Shown here one piece after another: positions 25,966-34,458 of a stretch of DNA of 64,000 nt. Origin of the DNA: an uncultured Akkermansia sp. (GTDB lineage: Bacteria; Verrucomicrobiota; Verrucomicrobiia; Verrucomicrobiales; Akkermansiaceae); contig CAJKMG010000004.1 in NCBI GenBank assembly GCA_905200945.1, positions 62,001-126,000 of the forward strand. Direction: 5' to 3'. The notes under the pieces are model-generated. The model did not search any database. It saw only the letters and a program-made list of their open reading frames with translations, and was not told where the DNA came from. Every line of letters starts with the position of its first letter. The first letter of the stretch is position 1. The position numbers and the translations under genes were made by a program.

Positions 25966-26868
25966 ATGAAATACCTGAATCACAACCTGCTCAGCCGCCT
26001 GGGGAACCTTCCCCTGGAAGCGCGCCACAGCATGACGGGGAATGTATCCGGCCGCCACAGAAGCGCCAGCCGGGGTTCCTCCGTGGAGTTTGCGGAGTAC
26101 CGCAAATACGTGGCCGGAGACGATACGCGCCGTCTGGACTGGAAAGCGTATGCCCGGTCGGACAGGTACTACATCAAGGAGTTTGAAGCGGATACCAACC
26201 TGCGCGCCTACATCGTCATGGATCTTTCCGGTTCCATGAATTATCATCCGGAGCAGGTGGAGACCAAGTATATGCGCGCATGCAGGCTGGCGGCCAACCT
26301 GGCTTACATCGCCATCCGGCAGGGAGACGCAGTGGGACTGAGTTTTGCCCGGCAGACGAAGGACGGAGCCGCGCTGCACATCCCCGCCTCCCGTCGCCCC
26401 GCCCACCTGAACGTGCTCATCAGCCAGATGGACACGCATTCCCCGAAAGGGGAGACCGTCCTTCCCGATACCCTGCATGAACTGGCGGAACGCGTCGGAC
26501 GCCGCGCCCTGGTGCTGATTTTTTCAGACCTGTTCACAGATACGGCGGAACTTAAAAACGCCCTCCGCCACCTCCATTTCCGCAAGCATGACGTCGCCGT
26601 ATTCCATCTGGTGGACCAGCTGGAAATAGATTTTGACTTTGACCGCCCCATCCGCTTCGTGGACATGGAAGGCGGAGGCTCCCTGATTACGGAACCGGAT
26701 CTTATCGCGGACGAGTACCGGGCGATCATGGCCAATTATCTGGAGGAAACGCGCCGGATCTGCACAGATATCAATGCGGATTACCGCCTGGTCAGAACCG
26801 GAGATTCCCTGGAAGACGTGCTGACCGGCTTCCTGATGGGGCGGCAAAAAAAGAAAGCGGCCGGATAA
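25966..26868 (+). CDS. DUF58 domain protein (vWA-like), MoxR partner
   Basis: 300 residues. The DUF58 signature is clear: GRHRSASRGSSVEFAEYRKY followed by DDTRRLDWKAYARSDRYYIKEF. The second half is vWA-like with a MIDAS-type DLSGSMNY near residue 86. Such proteins work with MoxR ATPases, here encoded just upstream. No membrane span is seen. The substrate complex is unknown. The downstream gene is pth after a 136-base gap. Confidence 0.92.
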   Translation: MKYLNHNLLSRLGNLPLEARHSMTGNVSGRHRSASRGSSVEFAEYRKYVAGDDTRRLDWKAYARSDRYYIKEFEADTNLRAYIVMDLSGSMNYHPEQVETKYMRACRLAANLAYIAIRQGDAVGLSFARQTKDGAALHIPASRRPAHLNVLISQMDTHSPKGETVLPDTLHELAERVGRRALVLIFSDLFTDTAELKNALRHLHFRKHDVAVFHLVDQLEIDFDFDRPIRFVDMEGGGSLITEPDLIADEYRAIMANYLEETRRICTDINADYRLVRTGDSLEDVLTGFLMGRQKKKAAG

Positions 26869-27004
26869 ACGCCCGGCTGTCTCACGGAACGGTTGATTGC
26901 TCCGCAGAACGGATGCAGGATGCTCCATGCGCTCCCCGGATAGCAGGAAGCGCCTGTTCCCATCTCCTTCCCTCTTTTTTTCCATCGTGGACGTACCCGT
27001 TAAA

Positions 27005-27559
27005 ATGATCGTGGGCCTGGGCAACCCGGGCAGAACCTATGAAGACACCCGCCATAACGCGGGTTTCATGGTGCTTGACCGCCTGGCCGCCCGGTGGGGA
27101 GCCGTATTCAAGGCGGACAGGCAGCGCAAGTGCGAGGTGGCCGCCGGCCCCGGCGTCCTGCTGGTGAAACCCTCCACGTTCATGAATGAGTCCGGCCTGT
27201 GCGTGGGCCCCATGATGCGGTTTTTCAAACTGGCTCCCCGCAGCGTGTTCGTCATCCATGATGAAGTGGATTTCCCCCTGGGTGTGATGAAACTGAGGGA
27301 AAAAGGCTCCGCAGGCGGCCACAACGGCATTAAATCCCTCATCGCCCACATGGGCACCCAGGAATTCCCGCGCCTCCGCTTCGGCATCGGCCAGCCCCGG
27401 GGCAAAGGGGAAATGATAGGGCACGTGCTGGGCAAATTCCGCCCGGAGGAACGCGAGCTTCTGGACGTGATGCTTGGCAAGGCGGCGGACGCCGTGCTGT
27501 ACACCATGGAACACGGCATTACCAGGGCAGGCAATATCTTCAACGCCGCTCAGGGCTGA
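27005..27559 (+). CDS. pth: Peptidyl-tRNA hydrolase
   Basis: 184 residues from ATG 27005. Recycles peptidyl-tRNA by cutting the ester bond. Signatures: MIVGLGNPGRTYEDTRHNAG, with the catalytic histidine in RHNAGF, STFMNESG, HDEVDFPLG with the catalytic aspartate, and GSAGGHNGIKSL. The start is uncertain: a GTG at 26987 would add six residues (VDVPVK) and no clear ribosome site marks either. The in-frame extension back to 26897 does not resemble Pth. Confidence 0.94.
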   Translation: MIVGLGNPGRTYEDTRHNAGFMVLDRLAARWGAVFKADRQRKCEVAAGPGVLLVKPSTFMNESGLCVGPMMRFFKLAPRSVFVIHDEVDFPLGVMKLREKGSAGGHNGIKSLIAHMGTQEFPRLRFGIGQPRGKGEMIGHVLGKFRPEERELLDVMLGKAADAVLYTMEHGITRAGNIFNAAQG

Positions 27560-27746
27560 CAGCCGCATGAAAAGCCACCCCGCCTGCGCCAGGGCGCATC
27601 CCTGAACGGGCCGGAGAGCGTTCTTTCCTGAAGCCGGGGCAGCCCGGGCCGCAGAACGATACGGCTGCCGCAGACGGCCGGCGGCGTTCAGGAAGACTCC
27701 GGGGGCGCTTATGCCTTCTTTTTTCACCCGCCCGTCATGTACGGTA

Positions 27747-27775
27747 TTGCTAAACAAACGGGAATCCGTTAGGAT
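27747..27775 (+). promoter_or_regulatory. Candidate promoter of the PBP gene
   Basis: TTGCTA at 27747-27752 and TAGGAT at 27770-27775 with 17-base spacing. Transcription would start near 27782, which supports the ATG at 27823 over an upstream TTG at 27778. Confidence 0.5.
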
Positions 27776-27822
27776 TTTTGCACGTTTTCCCCTTTTCCCA
27801 GGATCAATCCTGCTTCATCTTC

Positions 27823-30348
27823 ATGGCTGAATTAAGTTCACAAGCTCCCCGCAGGCACATGCAGGCCAACAAAAGGCGGCACCCCAAGGCAACGCCCAGG
27901 AAACGATTCTGGAGCTTTATCCGAAAACTGGTCCTGTGGTGCCTGGTGATGGCGGTTATCGGCGCAGCCGTGGGATACTTCGGATTCATGATGGCCTGGA
28001 AACGCTATGACAACTGGGCGGCGGAATTTGACCTGGAACGCATCAATGACCTGGAAAAACCCAGCATTATTTATGACCGGAACGGGGAGGAAATAGGCCG
28101 TATTTATGTGGAGAACCGCAGTTACGTCACGCTGGACAAAATATCCCCCGCCATGATTAATGCGCTGATTGCCCAGGAAGATTCCCGCTTCCGGGAACAT
28201 CCGGGCTATGACTTCCTGGGGATTCTGCGGGCAGGCCGGGAGTATATCCACAACAGCGGGGACGCCAACCAGGGAGCCTCCTCCATCACCCAGCAGCTTG
28301 CCAGAAATGCGTATGACCTGAAAAACCGTGCCAAAGCCAGGAATGAGGGCAGCTTTGGCCGCAAATTCGTGGAAATAGCGCTGGCGCGCCGCATCACGGA
28401 ACGGTACAGCAAAGACCAGGTGCTGGAGTTTTACCTGAACCGCGTTTACTTCGGCAGCGGGTTTTACGGCATCCGCGCCGCTTCCCTGGGCTACTTCGGC
28501 AAAGAGCCGGCGGATCTGACCACGCGGGAGGCAGCCTCCATCGCCGCCCTGATCAAAAACCCGAACGGGCTTTCCCCGCTGAACAATCCGGCAAGCAATC
28601 TGAAATGGCGCAACCACGTGCTCAACCGCATGGCCAAAGAAAAATACATTACGCCGGATGAAGCGGAACGCCTCTCCGCCATGGAGCTGGGGCTGAATCC
28701 CAAGCCGTTGAAACGCGGCGTCTCCCACATTTACGACCGTATTTCTTCAGAAATCACCGCATACCTGGGGGAGGAACGCGTCAATGCCGCCGGGCTTAAA
28801 ATTTACACCACCATTGACCGGCAGCTTCAGGAAGCTACCGGAAAAGCCCTGGAACAGGCCCTGGAAAATATTGAAAAACGCCCCGGCTACCGTCATCAGA
28901 AAGCCGCAGACTACCACAGCGGTTCCGCAAACAAGCCGCGTTATCTGGAAGGAGCGCTGCTGGTGGTGGACAATAAATCAGGCGCCGTCCTGGCCTATCA
29001 CGGAGGCAGGGATTACACCAAGCGCCAGTATGACGCCATCAAGGACGGAGCCCGCCCCACCGGCACCGCTATCCTCCCTTTCCTGTATGCTACAGCCTTT
29101 GACACGGGAAAAAGCCCCGTCACCCGTATTCTGGACGATGCCATTGACAACCGCCTGACGGGCATCGGCGGTTCGGAAGGAATCCTGGGAGAATGGGGGG
29201 CGGAAAACTCCAAAAACCGTTATGAAGGCATGGTTACCGCCCACCGCGGCCTGTCCGCCTCCAAAATTGCCGCTTCCCTGCGCATGGGGATGGACATGGG
29301 CACGTCACCGTTCGTCAAGAAGCTGACGGATTTCGGCATTCGCAAGCCCGTGAGGGAAGCGGGAAGCACGGAAGTAAACCCTGTTTACCGCCCCAAAATT
29401 TTCGTAGGAACGGAACCTGCCTCCCTGAAAGAAATGACGCTGGCCTACACCGCCATTCCGAACGGAGGCTCCCGCCCCCAGGATATTTACTACCTGGACA
29501 GGATAGAAGATGAAAACGGCCAGCTGATCTGGGAATCCACCCAGGCGATTGAAACCAGAAACAATGCCCAGGTGCGGAAGGGGGCCACGTCCACCGCCAC
29601 GGCTTTCCAGCTTCACAACATTCTGAATTCCTCCCTGAAAAACGGCTCAGCCCAGCGCGTGGCCCCGCACCTGCCGAAAAACTTCAAGGGCGGCGTAAAA
29701 ACGGGCACCACGTATGACTTCGCGGATAACTGGCTGTTTGGCTATGACAGCCGCATTACCTGCGGCATCTGGGTAGGCTTCCTGGAAGGGAAAAAGCCCA
29801 TCTATCACGGAGCCTTCTCGTCAGACACCTGTGCTTCCGTGCTGGGCGCCGCCATCACGGAAGCGGAACGGCAGTTCCCCGCCGGGGAGCTGCTCCCTCC
29901 CCCCAGCGTAGAAAGGGTGGAAATCTGCCTGACCACCGGGAAAAGGGCCACGCACAGTTGCTATGATATTGACCCGTCGGATAAAAAATACCGCCGCCAC
30001 ACCATGTTCGAGTACCTCCGCAAGGGGGATTCCAGCCTGCCCTTCTGCGACCTCCACGGGGAGGACATCTCCGCGCCCGTCTCCACCTTCACGGCCCAGA
30101 ACCGCATTCTTCCCCTGCCGCCCATCCTGCCCACCAGGCCCATCCTCCAGGGAGACGATCCCTACCATACGGAGCTGAACCAGGTGCCGGCCAACCGCAA
30201 CTTTGAGCTGTTGGGGGCCGGCGAAAACGTGCCGGAAGCGCAAGCCCTTTCCGCAGATCCCGTTTCTCCGGACCATACGGATACGAGCATTACGCTGCCG
30301 GCGCCCAAACCCATTACCATTCCCGTCCCGGAATTCATCCACCTGTAA
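27823..30348 (+). CDS. Class A penicillin-binding protein with intact glycosyltransferase and degenerate transpeptidase domain
   Basis: 841 residues: a basic cytoplasmic N-terminus, one membrane span (about 28-52), a GT51 glycosyltransferase, then a transpeptidase-like domain. GT51 motifs are intact: AQEDSRFREHPGYDFLGI (catalytic Glu near 119), GASSITQQLARN, and KDQVLEFYLNRVYFG. In the transpeptidase domain the SxxK motif is replaced: the aligned site reads TGTAILPFLYA (Thr415-x-x-Leu418), and SxN reads Ser480-Lys-Ile482. Only KTGT (626-629) survives. Acyl-enzyme formation therefore looks impossible, so the protein probably polymerises glycan without crosslinking. The DNA shows no frameshift and the frame is open throughout. 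It precedes the zinc-ribbon gene by 12 bases. Confidence 0.9.
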   Translation: MAELSSQAPRRHMQANKRRHPKATPRKRFWSFIRKLVLWCLVMAVIGAAVGYFGFMMAWKRYDNWAAEFDLERINDLEKPSIIYDRNGEEIGRIYVENRSYVTLDKISPAMINALIAQEDSRFREHPGYDFLGILRAGREYIHNSGDANQGASSITQQLARNAYDLKNRAKARNEGSFGRKFVEIALARRITERYSKDQVLEFYLNRVYFGSGFYGIRAASLGYFGKEPADLTTREAASIAALIKNPNGLSPLNNPASNLKWRNHVLNRMAKEKYITPDEAERLSAMELGLNPKPLKRGVSHIYDRISSEITAYLGEERVNAAGLKIYTTIDRQLQEATGKALEQALENIEKRPGYRHQKAADYHSGSANKPRYLEGALLVVDNKSGAVLAYHGGRDYTKRQYDAIKDGARPTGTAILPFLYATAFDTGKSPVTRILDDAIDNRLTGIGGSEGILGEWGAENSKNRYEGMVTAHRGLSASKIAASLRMGMDMGTSPFVKKLTDFGIRKPVREAGSTEVNPVYRPKIFVGTEPASLKEMTLAYTAIPNGGSRPQDIYYLDRIEDENGQLIWESTQAIETRNNAQVRKGATSTATAFQLHNILNSSLKNGSAQRVAPHLPKNFKGGVKTGTTYDFADNWLFGYDSRITCGIWVGFLEGKKPIYHGAFSSDTCASVLGAAITEAERQFPAGELLPPPSVERVEICLTTGKRATHSCYDIDPSDKKYRRHTMFEYLRKGDSSLPFCDLHGEDISAPVSTFTAQNRILPLPPILPTRPILQGDDPYHTELNQVPANRNFELLGAGENVPEAQALSADPVSPDHTDTSITLPAPKPITIPVPEFIHL

Positions 30349-30360
30349 CTTTTTCCCCTC

Positions 30361-31896
30361 ATGCCTTCCCCCTCCCAGGATACGGTAGCCTGCACATGCC
30401 CGTCATGCGGCAATCTCTTCGCCGTGAAGGCGTCTTTTCTGGGACGCCAGGTAAGATGCCCCATCTGCACAGCTTCAGTCACTGCCAGGCCGGAAACGGA
30501 AGAACAGGATGCCGTCCCCTGCCTCTGCCATGTTTGCGGCAATCCCTTTGCCGTCAGGGCCGCCCGCGTAGGCAGCCGGGTGAAATGCCCCGTCTGCCAC
30601 TCCGCCGTCACGGCCGTCAAACGGGAAGAGGCTCATTCCTCCTTCCCGGCCCGGATGCCTGAAGCTGCAAAAAAAGAACCCGGGACTCCGGGGCAGCCGG
30701 CTATTCCGGCGCCTGCCGCCGGGATTCCGCATACTTCCACGGACGCCGCGCCACGCACACCGCTTGCACCAAAGAAAAAGACGGACAAACGGACCATTTC
30801 CGTCCACTCTCCTTCCATTCCCGGCCCCGCCAGATCCACCACAAAAATCCGCAAACGGAAAGAGGAAAACGCCGCTCCGGCCATCGCCGCGCCACGCAGC
30901 GCCACCCTGGCCCCGGAAGAGCCGGAATACCGGCCCGCCGCCATGGACATCGTGCGCAGCGAACGCAGGCCCACCTGGCATATCTGGCTTTTTGTCTCAG
31001 GACTCATTCTTTTCCTTCTGGGCATATTCATGTTCCTGCGCGGGAGGGATATGGAAGCGGAAAGCTCCAAAATCCTGAATATCTCAGACCGGTTTGTGGA
31101 TCATGAAGCGCTTTTCTCACAGGAAGTAAACAAAGACCTGCTGGAAAAATTGCAGCAGAGGGAACGGCAATACCGGCTCATTGCCCATAACCGCAAGGAG
31201 GAAGACCGGAAAGCGGAATCCATTTCCCCCCATATCACGGCAGCCATGAACGAACTGGCCCTCTACTGCATGGCGGGCTCGGACGAAGAGAGGCTCAACC
31301 ATGTAATGAATCCCGCCGACGTGGCTCCCAAAATGGCCTATTGGGCCTCCTACGGAAAATACAAGGACTATCTGCCCCAGGAAGCGGGCAGAAGCTCCAA
31401 GAACGGAGACCTGCTTCAGATCTCCGTGCTGATGGACGACAACATGATCCGCCCGGCGGTTTTCCTGTATGACCGGAATTCCGGCAAATGGAAGCTGGAC
31501 TGGGAAGCCTGGGAAGGCTATTCCCCCATGATCCCGGCGGAGCTGGAAGCTAAAAAACCCTCCACCCCCGTCCCAGTCAGAATAACCCTGAGCATGTCCG
31601 GCATCTACCAGCCGCCTTTCCTGGAGGAATCCTCCGCGGAAAGTTACCGCAATGCGTCCTACCTCAACTTCACCCTTGAGTTCCCCAACGGGGAACGCAT
31701 GAACGCGTACGTGGACAGGTATTCCCCGCTGGCCCTGGAACTGATCAGGCTGCTTTACAACGGCCCCGTGCGCGCCTGCGTGCTCATCCACTACCCGGAA
31801 GACCTGCCCGGCAACCGGGCCGTTATTATTGATAAACTCCTGCACTCCGGATGGATGAGCGACGCCACCCGCAAACTTCTTCCCTCCAATAACTGA
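30361..31896 (+). CDS. Zinc-ribbon membrane protein, unknown function
   Basis: 511 residues. The N-terminus has two tandem zinc ribbons, CTCPSCGNLFAV...RCPICTAS and CLCHVCGNPFAV...KCPVCHSA, each with two CxxC pairs (residues about 12-37 and 55-79). A long Pro/Lys-rich linker leads to one membrane span at about 205-227 (IWLFVSGLILFLLGIFMFL). The remaining ~285 residues should be periplasmic and match nothing I know. It starts 12 bases after the PBP stop and is probably in the same operon, which hints at an envelope role. The plan (cytoplasmic sensor-like domain, Pro-rich linker, one span, outer domain) recalls the genes at 5193 and 17440. Confidence 0.8.
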   Translation: MPSPSQDTVACTCPSCGNLFAVKASFLGRQVRCPICTASVTARPETEEQDAVPCLCHVCGNPFAVRAARVGSRVKCPVCHSAVTAVKREEAHSSFPARMPEAAKKEPGTPGQPAIPAPAAGIPHTSTDAAPRTPLAPKKKTDKRTISVHSPSIPGPARSTTKIRKRKEENAAPAIAAPRSATLAPEEPEYRPAAMDIVRSERRPTWHIWLFVSGLILFLLGIFMFLRGRDMEAESSKILNISDRFVDHEALFSQEVNKDLLEKLQQRERQYRLIAHNRKEEDRKAESISPHITAAMNELALYCMAGSDEERLNHVMNPADVAPKMAYWASYGKYKDYLPQEAGRSSKNGDLLQISVLMDDNMIRPAVFLYDRNSGKWKLDWEAWEGYSPMIPAELEAKKPSTPVPVRITLSMSGIYQPPFLEESSAESYRNASYLNFTLEFPNGERMNAYVDRYSPLALELIRLLYNGPVRACVLIHYPEDLPGNRAVIIDKLLHSGWMSDATRKLLPSNN

Positions 31897-31922
31897 AAAC
31901 CAAGAACCGGTTCCCGCTTTCC

Positions 31923-33311
31923 ATGAGTTCCAAAGCATTAGCGCAAACACAGGATAAAGCCCTCCAACTCAACCTGGCTTCCACCATTTACGGCACCTTC
32001 GCGGAAATCGGCGCCGGACAGGAAACGGCCAACTGGTTTTTCCGGGCCTCCGGAGCCGCCGGAACAGTGGCCAAAACCATCTCCGCCTATGACATGACCG
32101 TCAGCGATACCCTGTACGGGCCGGTTAAGCGCTACGTTTCTGAAGAACGCCTGAAGGGCATGCTGGACTACGAGTTTACCCAGCTCATCAACCGCCTGGG
32201 TCCCCAGCGCGGTAAAGACACCCGTTTTTTCGCCTTCTGCAATACGGTAAAAGTCAAGGGCTACCGGGACAACGGCCCCTGGCACGGCTGGATAGGGGTG
32301 CGCTTCCAGCTGAAACCGGAGGCAAAACCGTCCGACCTGATTATCCACGTCCGCCTGAACGACCCGGACCACGACCGCCAGATGAAGGACCTGGGCATCC
32401 TGGGCGTCAACATCCTGCACGCCGTTTTTTTCAAAAGGGACCGTCTGGAGGAATTCATTGAATCCCTGGTGGACAATCTGGATCCCCGGCTGGTGGAAAT
32501 AGACGTCGTCCGTTTTGAGGGCCACGGCTTTTCCATGGTGGACAACCGCCTGTTCGCGCTCCAGCTTGTCCAATCCGGCCTGACGCCGGCCACCCTGTTC
32601 CTGGCAAACGGCCAGGTGGCCCAGGCGGCGGATGTGCTGTACAAGCGCCCCATCGTGCTGATGAGGGGCAGTTTCAACCCCGTCTGCAATCTGCATCTGG
32701 AAGTCATGGCCCAGGTGAAAAAAACCTTCCTCTCCCACATCAATGAGACGCAGGCGGACCGCTGCATGGAAATTTGCGAAATATCCATGAACAACCTGCT
32801 CCGCGGCGATGACGTGGACCACCTGGAATTCCTGGACCGGGCGGACAGCCTCAAGGCTCTCGGCAAAAACGTGCTGATTACCAAAATGGCCCGTTTCGAC
32901 AACCTTTCCGGGCTGCTCGCGCGCTACACGCGGGAGCCCATTGCCATCGCCCTCTCCATCGGCCTGCTGAATGAGCTGTTCAAGGAAAAATGGACGGAGG
33001 ATATTCCGGGCGGCATCCTGGAATCCTTCGGCCGCACCTTCCAGAATAAAACGCGCCTGTACGTCTCCCCGTGGCTCAACCGCAAATCCGGAGAATTCGT
33101 CACGGCACGCACCTTCCGCGCCCCGGAACAGTACGTGCACCTGTACCAGCACTTCCTGGCGAACGGCCTGGTGGTGGACGTCCCCTTCTTCAATGAATTC
33201 CTGCTGCGCCATACGCCGCGGGACATCCAGCGCATGATCGCCGCGGATGAAGACGTCTGGAAAACGCTGGTTCCCGAGGAAGCGCACCGTTCCGCCCTCC
33301 ACTTCCGGTAA
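31923..33311 (+). CDS. Conserved protein with nucleotidyltransferase-like GSFNP motif
   Basis: 462 residues, no signal peptide. The first half carries highly regular segments (TFAEIGAGQETANWFFRASG, AAGTVAKTISAYDM, GWIGVRFQLKP), and near residue 249 there is RGSFNPVCNLHLEVM, similar to GSFDPxxxGHL of NadD/CoaD-type adenylyltransferases but with LH in place of GH. I recall similar proteins being labelled nicotinate-nucleotide adenylyltransferase; the activity is not proven by the sequence. It begins 26 bases after the zinc-ribbon gene on the same strand. Confidence 0.75.
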   Translation: MSSKALAQTQDKALQLNLASTIYGTFAEIGAGQETANWFFRASGAAGTVAKTISAYDMTVSDTLYGPVKRYVSEERLKGMLDYEFTQLINRLGPQRGKDTRFFAFCNTVKVKGYRDNGPWHGWIGVRFQLKPEAKPSDLIIHVRLNDPDHDRQMKDLGILGVNILHAVFFKRDRLEEFIESLVDNLDPRLVEIDVVRFEGHGFSMVDNRLFALQLVQSGLTPATLFLANGQVAQAADVLYKRPIVLMRGSFNPVCNLHLEVMAQVKKTFLSHINETQADRCMEICEISMNNLLRGDDVDHLEFLDRADSLKALGKNVLITKMARFDNLSGLLARYTREPIAIALSIGLLNELFKEKWTEDIPGGILESFGRTFQNKTRLYVSPWLNRKSGEFVTARTFRAPEQYVHLYQHFLANGLVVDVPFFNEFLLRHTPRDIQRMIAADEDVWKTLVPEEAHRSALHFR

Positions 33312-33496
33312 CGTGTTTGAAAAAAAGGGATCCCGGCCTTTGGGAGTCGTTTTTCGGCAGCGGATTACATATCCGGTGCATGTCGGATTTCTCTCAATCG
33401 TGGTAAAAACAGGGAAAACGGCTCTGTCTTGGCTTGAAACAGACGATCATGGAAAAGTTCCAATTTTATTAAAAGGCTTTCCATGAAAAAATAACG

Positions 33497-33525
33497 TTGA
33501 CTCCGGATATGTAAATCGTCATATA
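33497..33525 (+). promoter_or_regulatory. Candidate promoter of the 33575 PEP-CTERM gene
   Basis: TTGACT at 33497-33502 and CATATA at 33520-33525, spaced 17 bases, in an AT-rich stretch 50 bases before the ATG. Confidence 0.55.
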
Positions 33526-33574
33526 TAGCGTGGAAACGCAAATAGCGCGTTCCTGATCAACACTATTAATAACC

Positions 33575-34237
33575 ATGAAAAAATCTCTCCTTCTTTCCAT
33601 TCTTGCTCTCTCCCTAACGGGTATGGCTTCCGCCGCCTCGTTTGTTTTTGAGGAAAGCCAATGGACATGGAATAACACCACCGGCACTCTGGATCTTGGA
33701 GAAGCCGCTCTGACTGGCCTTCAAGACTGGACGCTGAGCGCAACCATCTCCCTCAACGGTACAAGTGGAAATAATTGGGGAAGCACCTTGCTGGCCTCCG
33801 GAACCAATCCCACAGCAGATTTTTTCCCGAACGGATTCCAGTTTTACATGTCCAACACCAATGGTCTGGTGACCAAAGGCATTCCCAGCAGTGACTCCGG
33901 AGGAGAGACGACCTACGGCACTACAGCGTTTAAAACGGGTCTTATCACCATTGACATGGCCTACGATTCGTCTGCAAAATCCCTAACGTGGACCGTTTAT
34001 ACCCAAGGGGACAACACGGAGGAAAAACTCCCATATGCCACTGCTACCCGCACGGAGTTGAATTCTTTTTTCCAAAACGGTCAGATCACGCAGCTGAGTT
34101 CCATGTTAAACAAAGACAACAGTTCTCCCTCTACTATTCAGTCCGTCTCCATCAATATTGTTCCCGAACCGACTACAGCCGTTATGGGATTGTTAGGCAT
34201 TGTTGTTCCGGCCATGCGCCGCAGGCGTCGTTCCTGA
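33575..34237 (+). CDS. PEP-CTERM protein, LamG-like body
   Basis: 220 residues. Signal peptide MKKSLLLSILALSLTGMASA, cut before ASF. The body is beta-rich (WTLSATISLNGTSGNNWGST, LITIDMAYDSSAKSLTWTVY), resembling a concanavalin/LamG-type sandwich. The end is VPEPTTAVMGLLGIVVPAMRRRRRS, a clear PEP-CTERM signal. No catalytic residues are evident. A similar protein is encoded on the other strand at 36159-36869; the two share the overall plan though not close sequence. Confidence 0.85.
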   Translation: MKKSLLLSILALSLTGMASAASFVFEESQWTWNNTTGTLDLGEAALTGLQDWTLSATISLNGTSGNNWGSTLLASGTNPTADFFPNGFQFYMSNTNGLVTKGIPSSDSGGETTYGTTAFKTGLITIDMAYDSSAKSLTWTVYTQGDNTEEKLPYATATRTELNSFFQNGQITQLSSMLNKDNSSPSTIQSVSINIVPEPTTAVMGLLGIVVPAMRRRRRS

Positions 34238-34322
34238 CCGATACCGACCAAGTTATGTGAAGAGAATCCAAATTTTTCTTATTTCACCACTGGTATCCCG
34301 TCTCACGCTGCAGAAAACTGTC

Positions 34323-34361
34323 TCCCGTTCCGCCTCTCCCGAGGGGGACGGGATATTTTTT
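34323..34361 (+). terminator. Probable terminator after the 33575 gene
   Basis: TCCCGTTCC (34323-34331) pairs with GGGACGGGA (34345-34353, one G-T pair), followed by TATTTTTT. It lies 85 bases after the stop and before purA. Confidence 0.6.
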
Positions 34362-34458
34362 CCACAGCTCAGCCTGATCAGGAAAACTTAACAATTCCGT
34401 AAGATTGTCTTGCCATAAGGCGGGAATCTCATTAAGGTCTCCGAGTTCCATTTTTATC

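Noticed and set aside
25966..26868. Possible larger MoxR/vWA operon beyond DUF58
   Set aside because: The next gene is clearly pth after a 136-base gap, with no BatA/BatB-like genes in the window.
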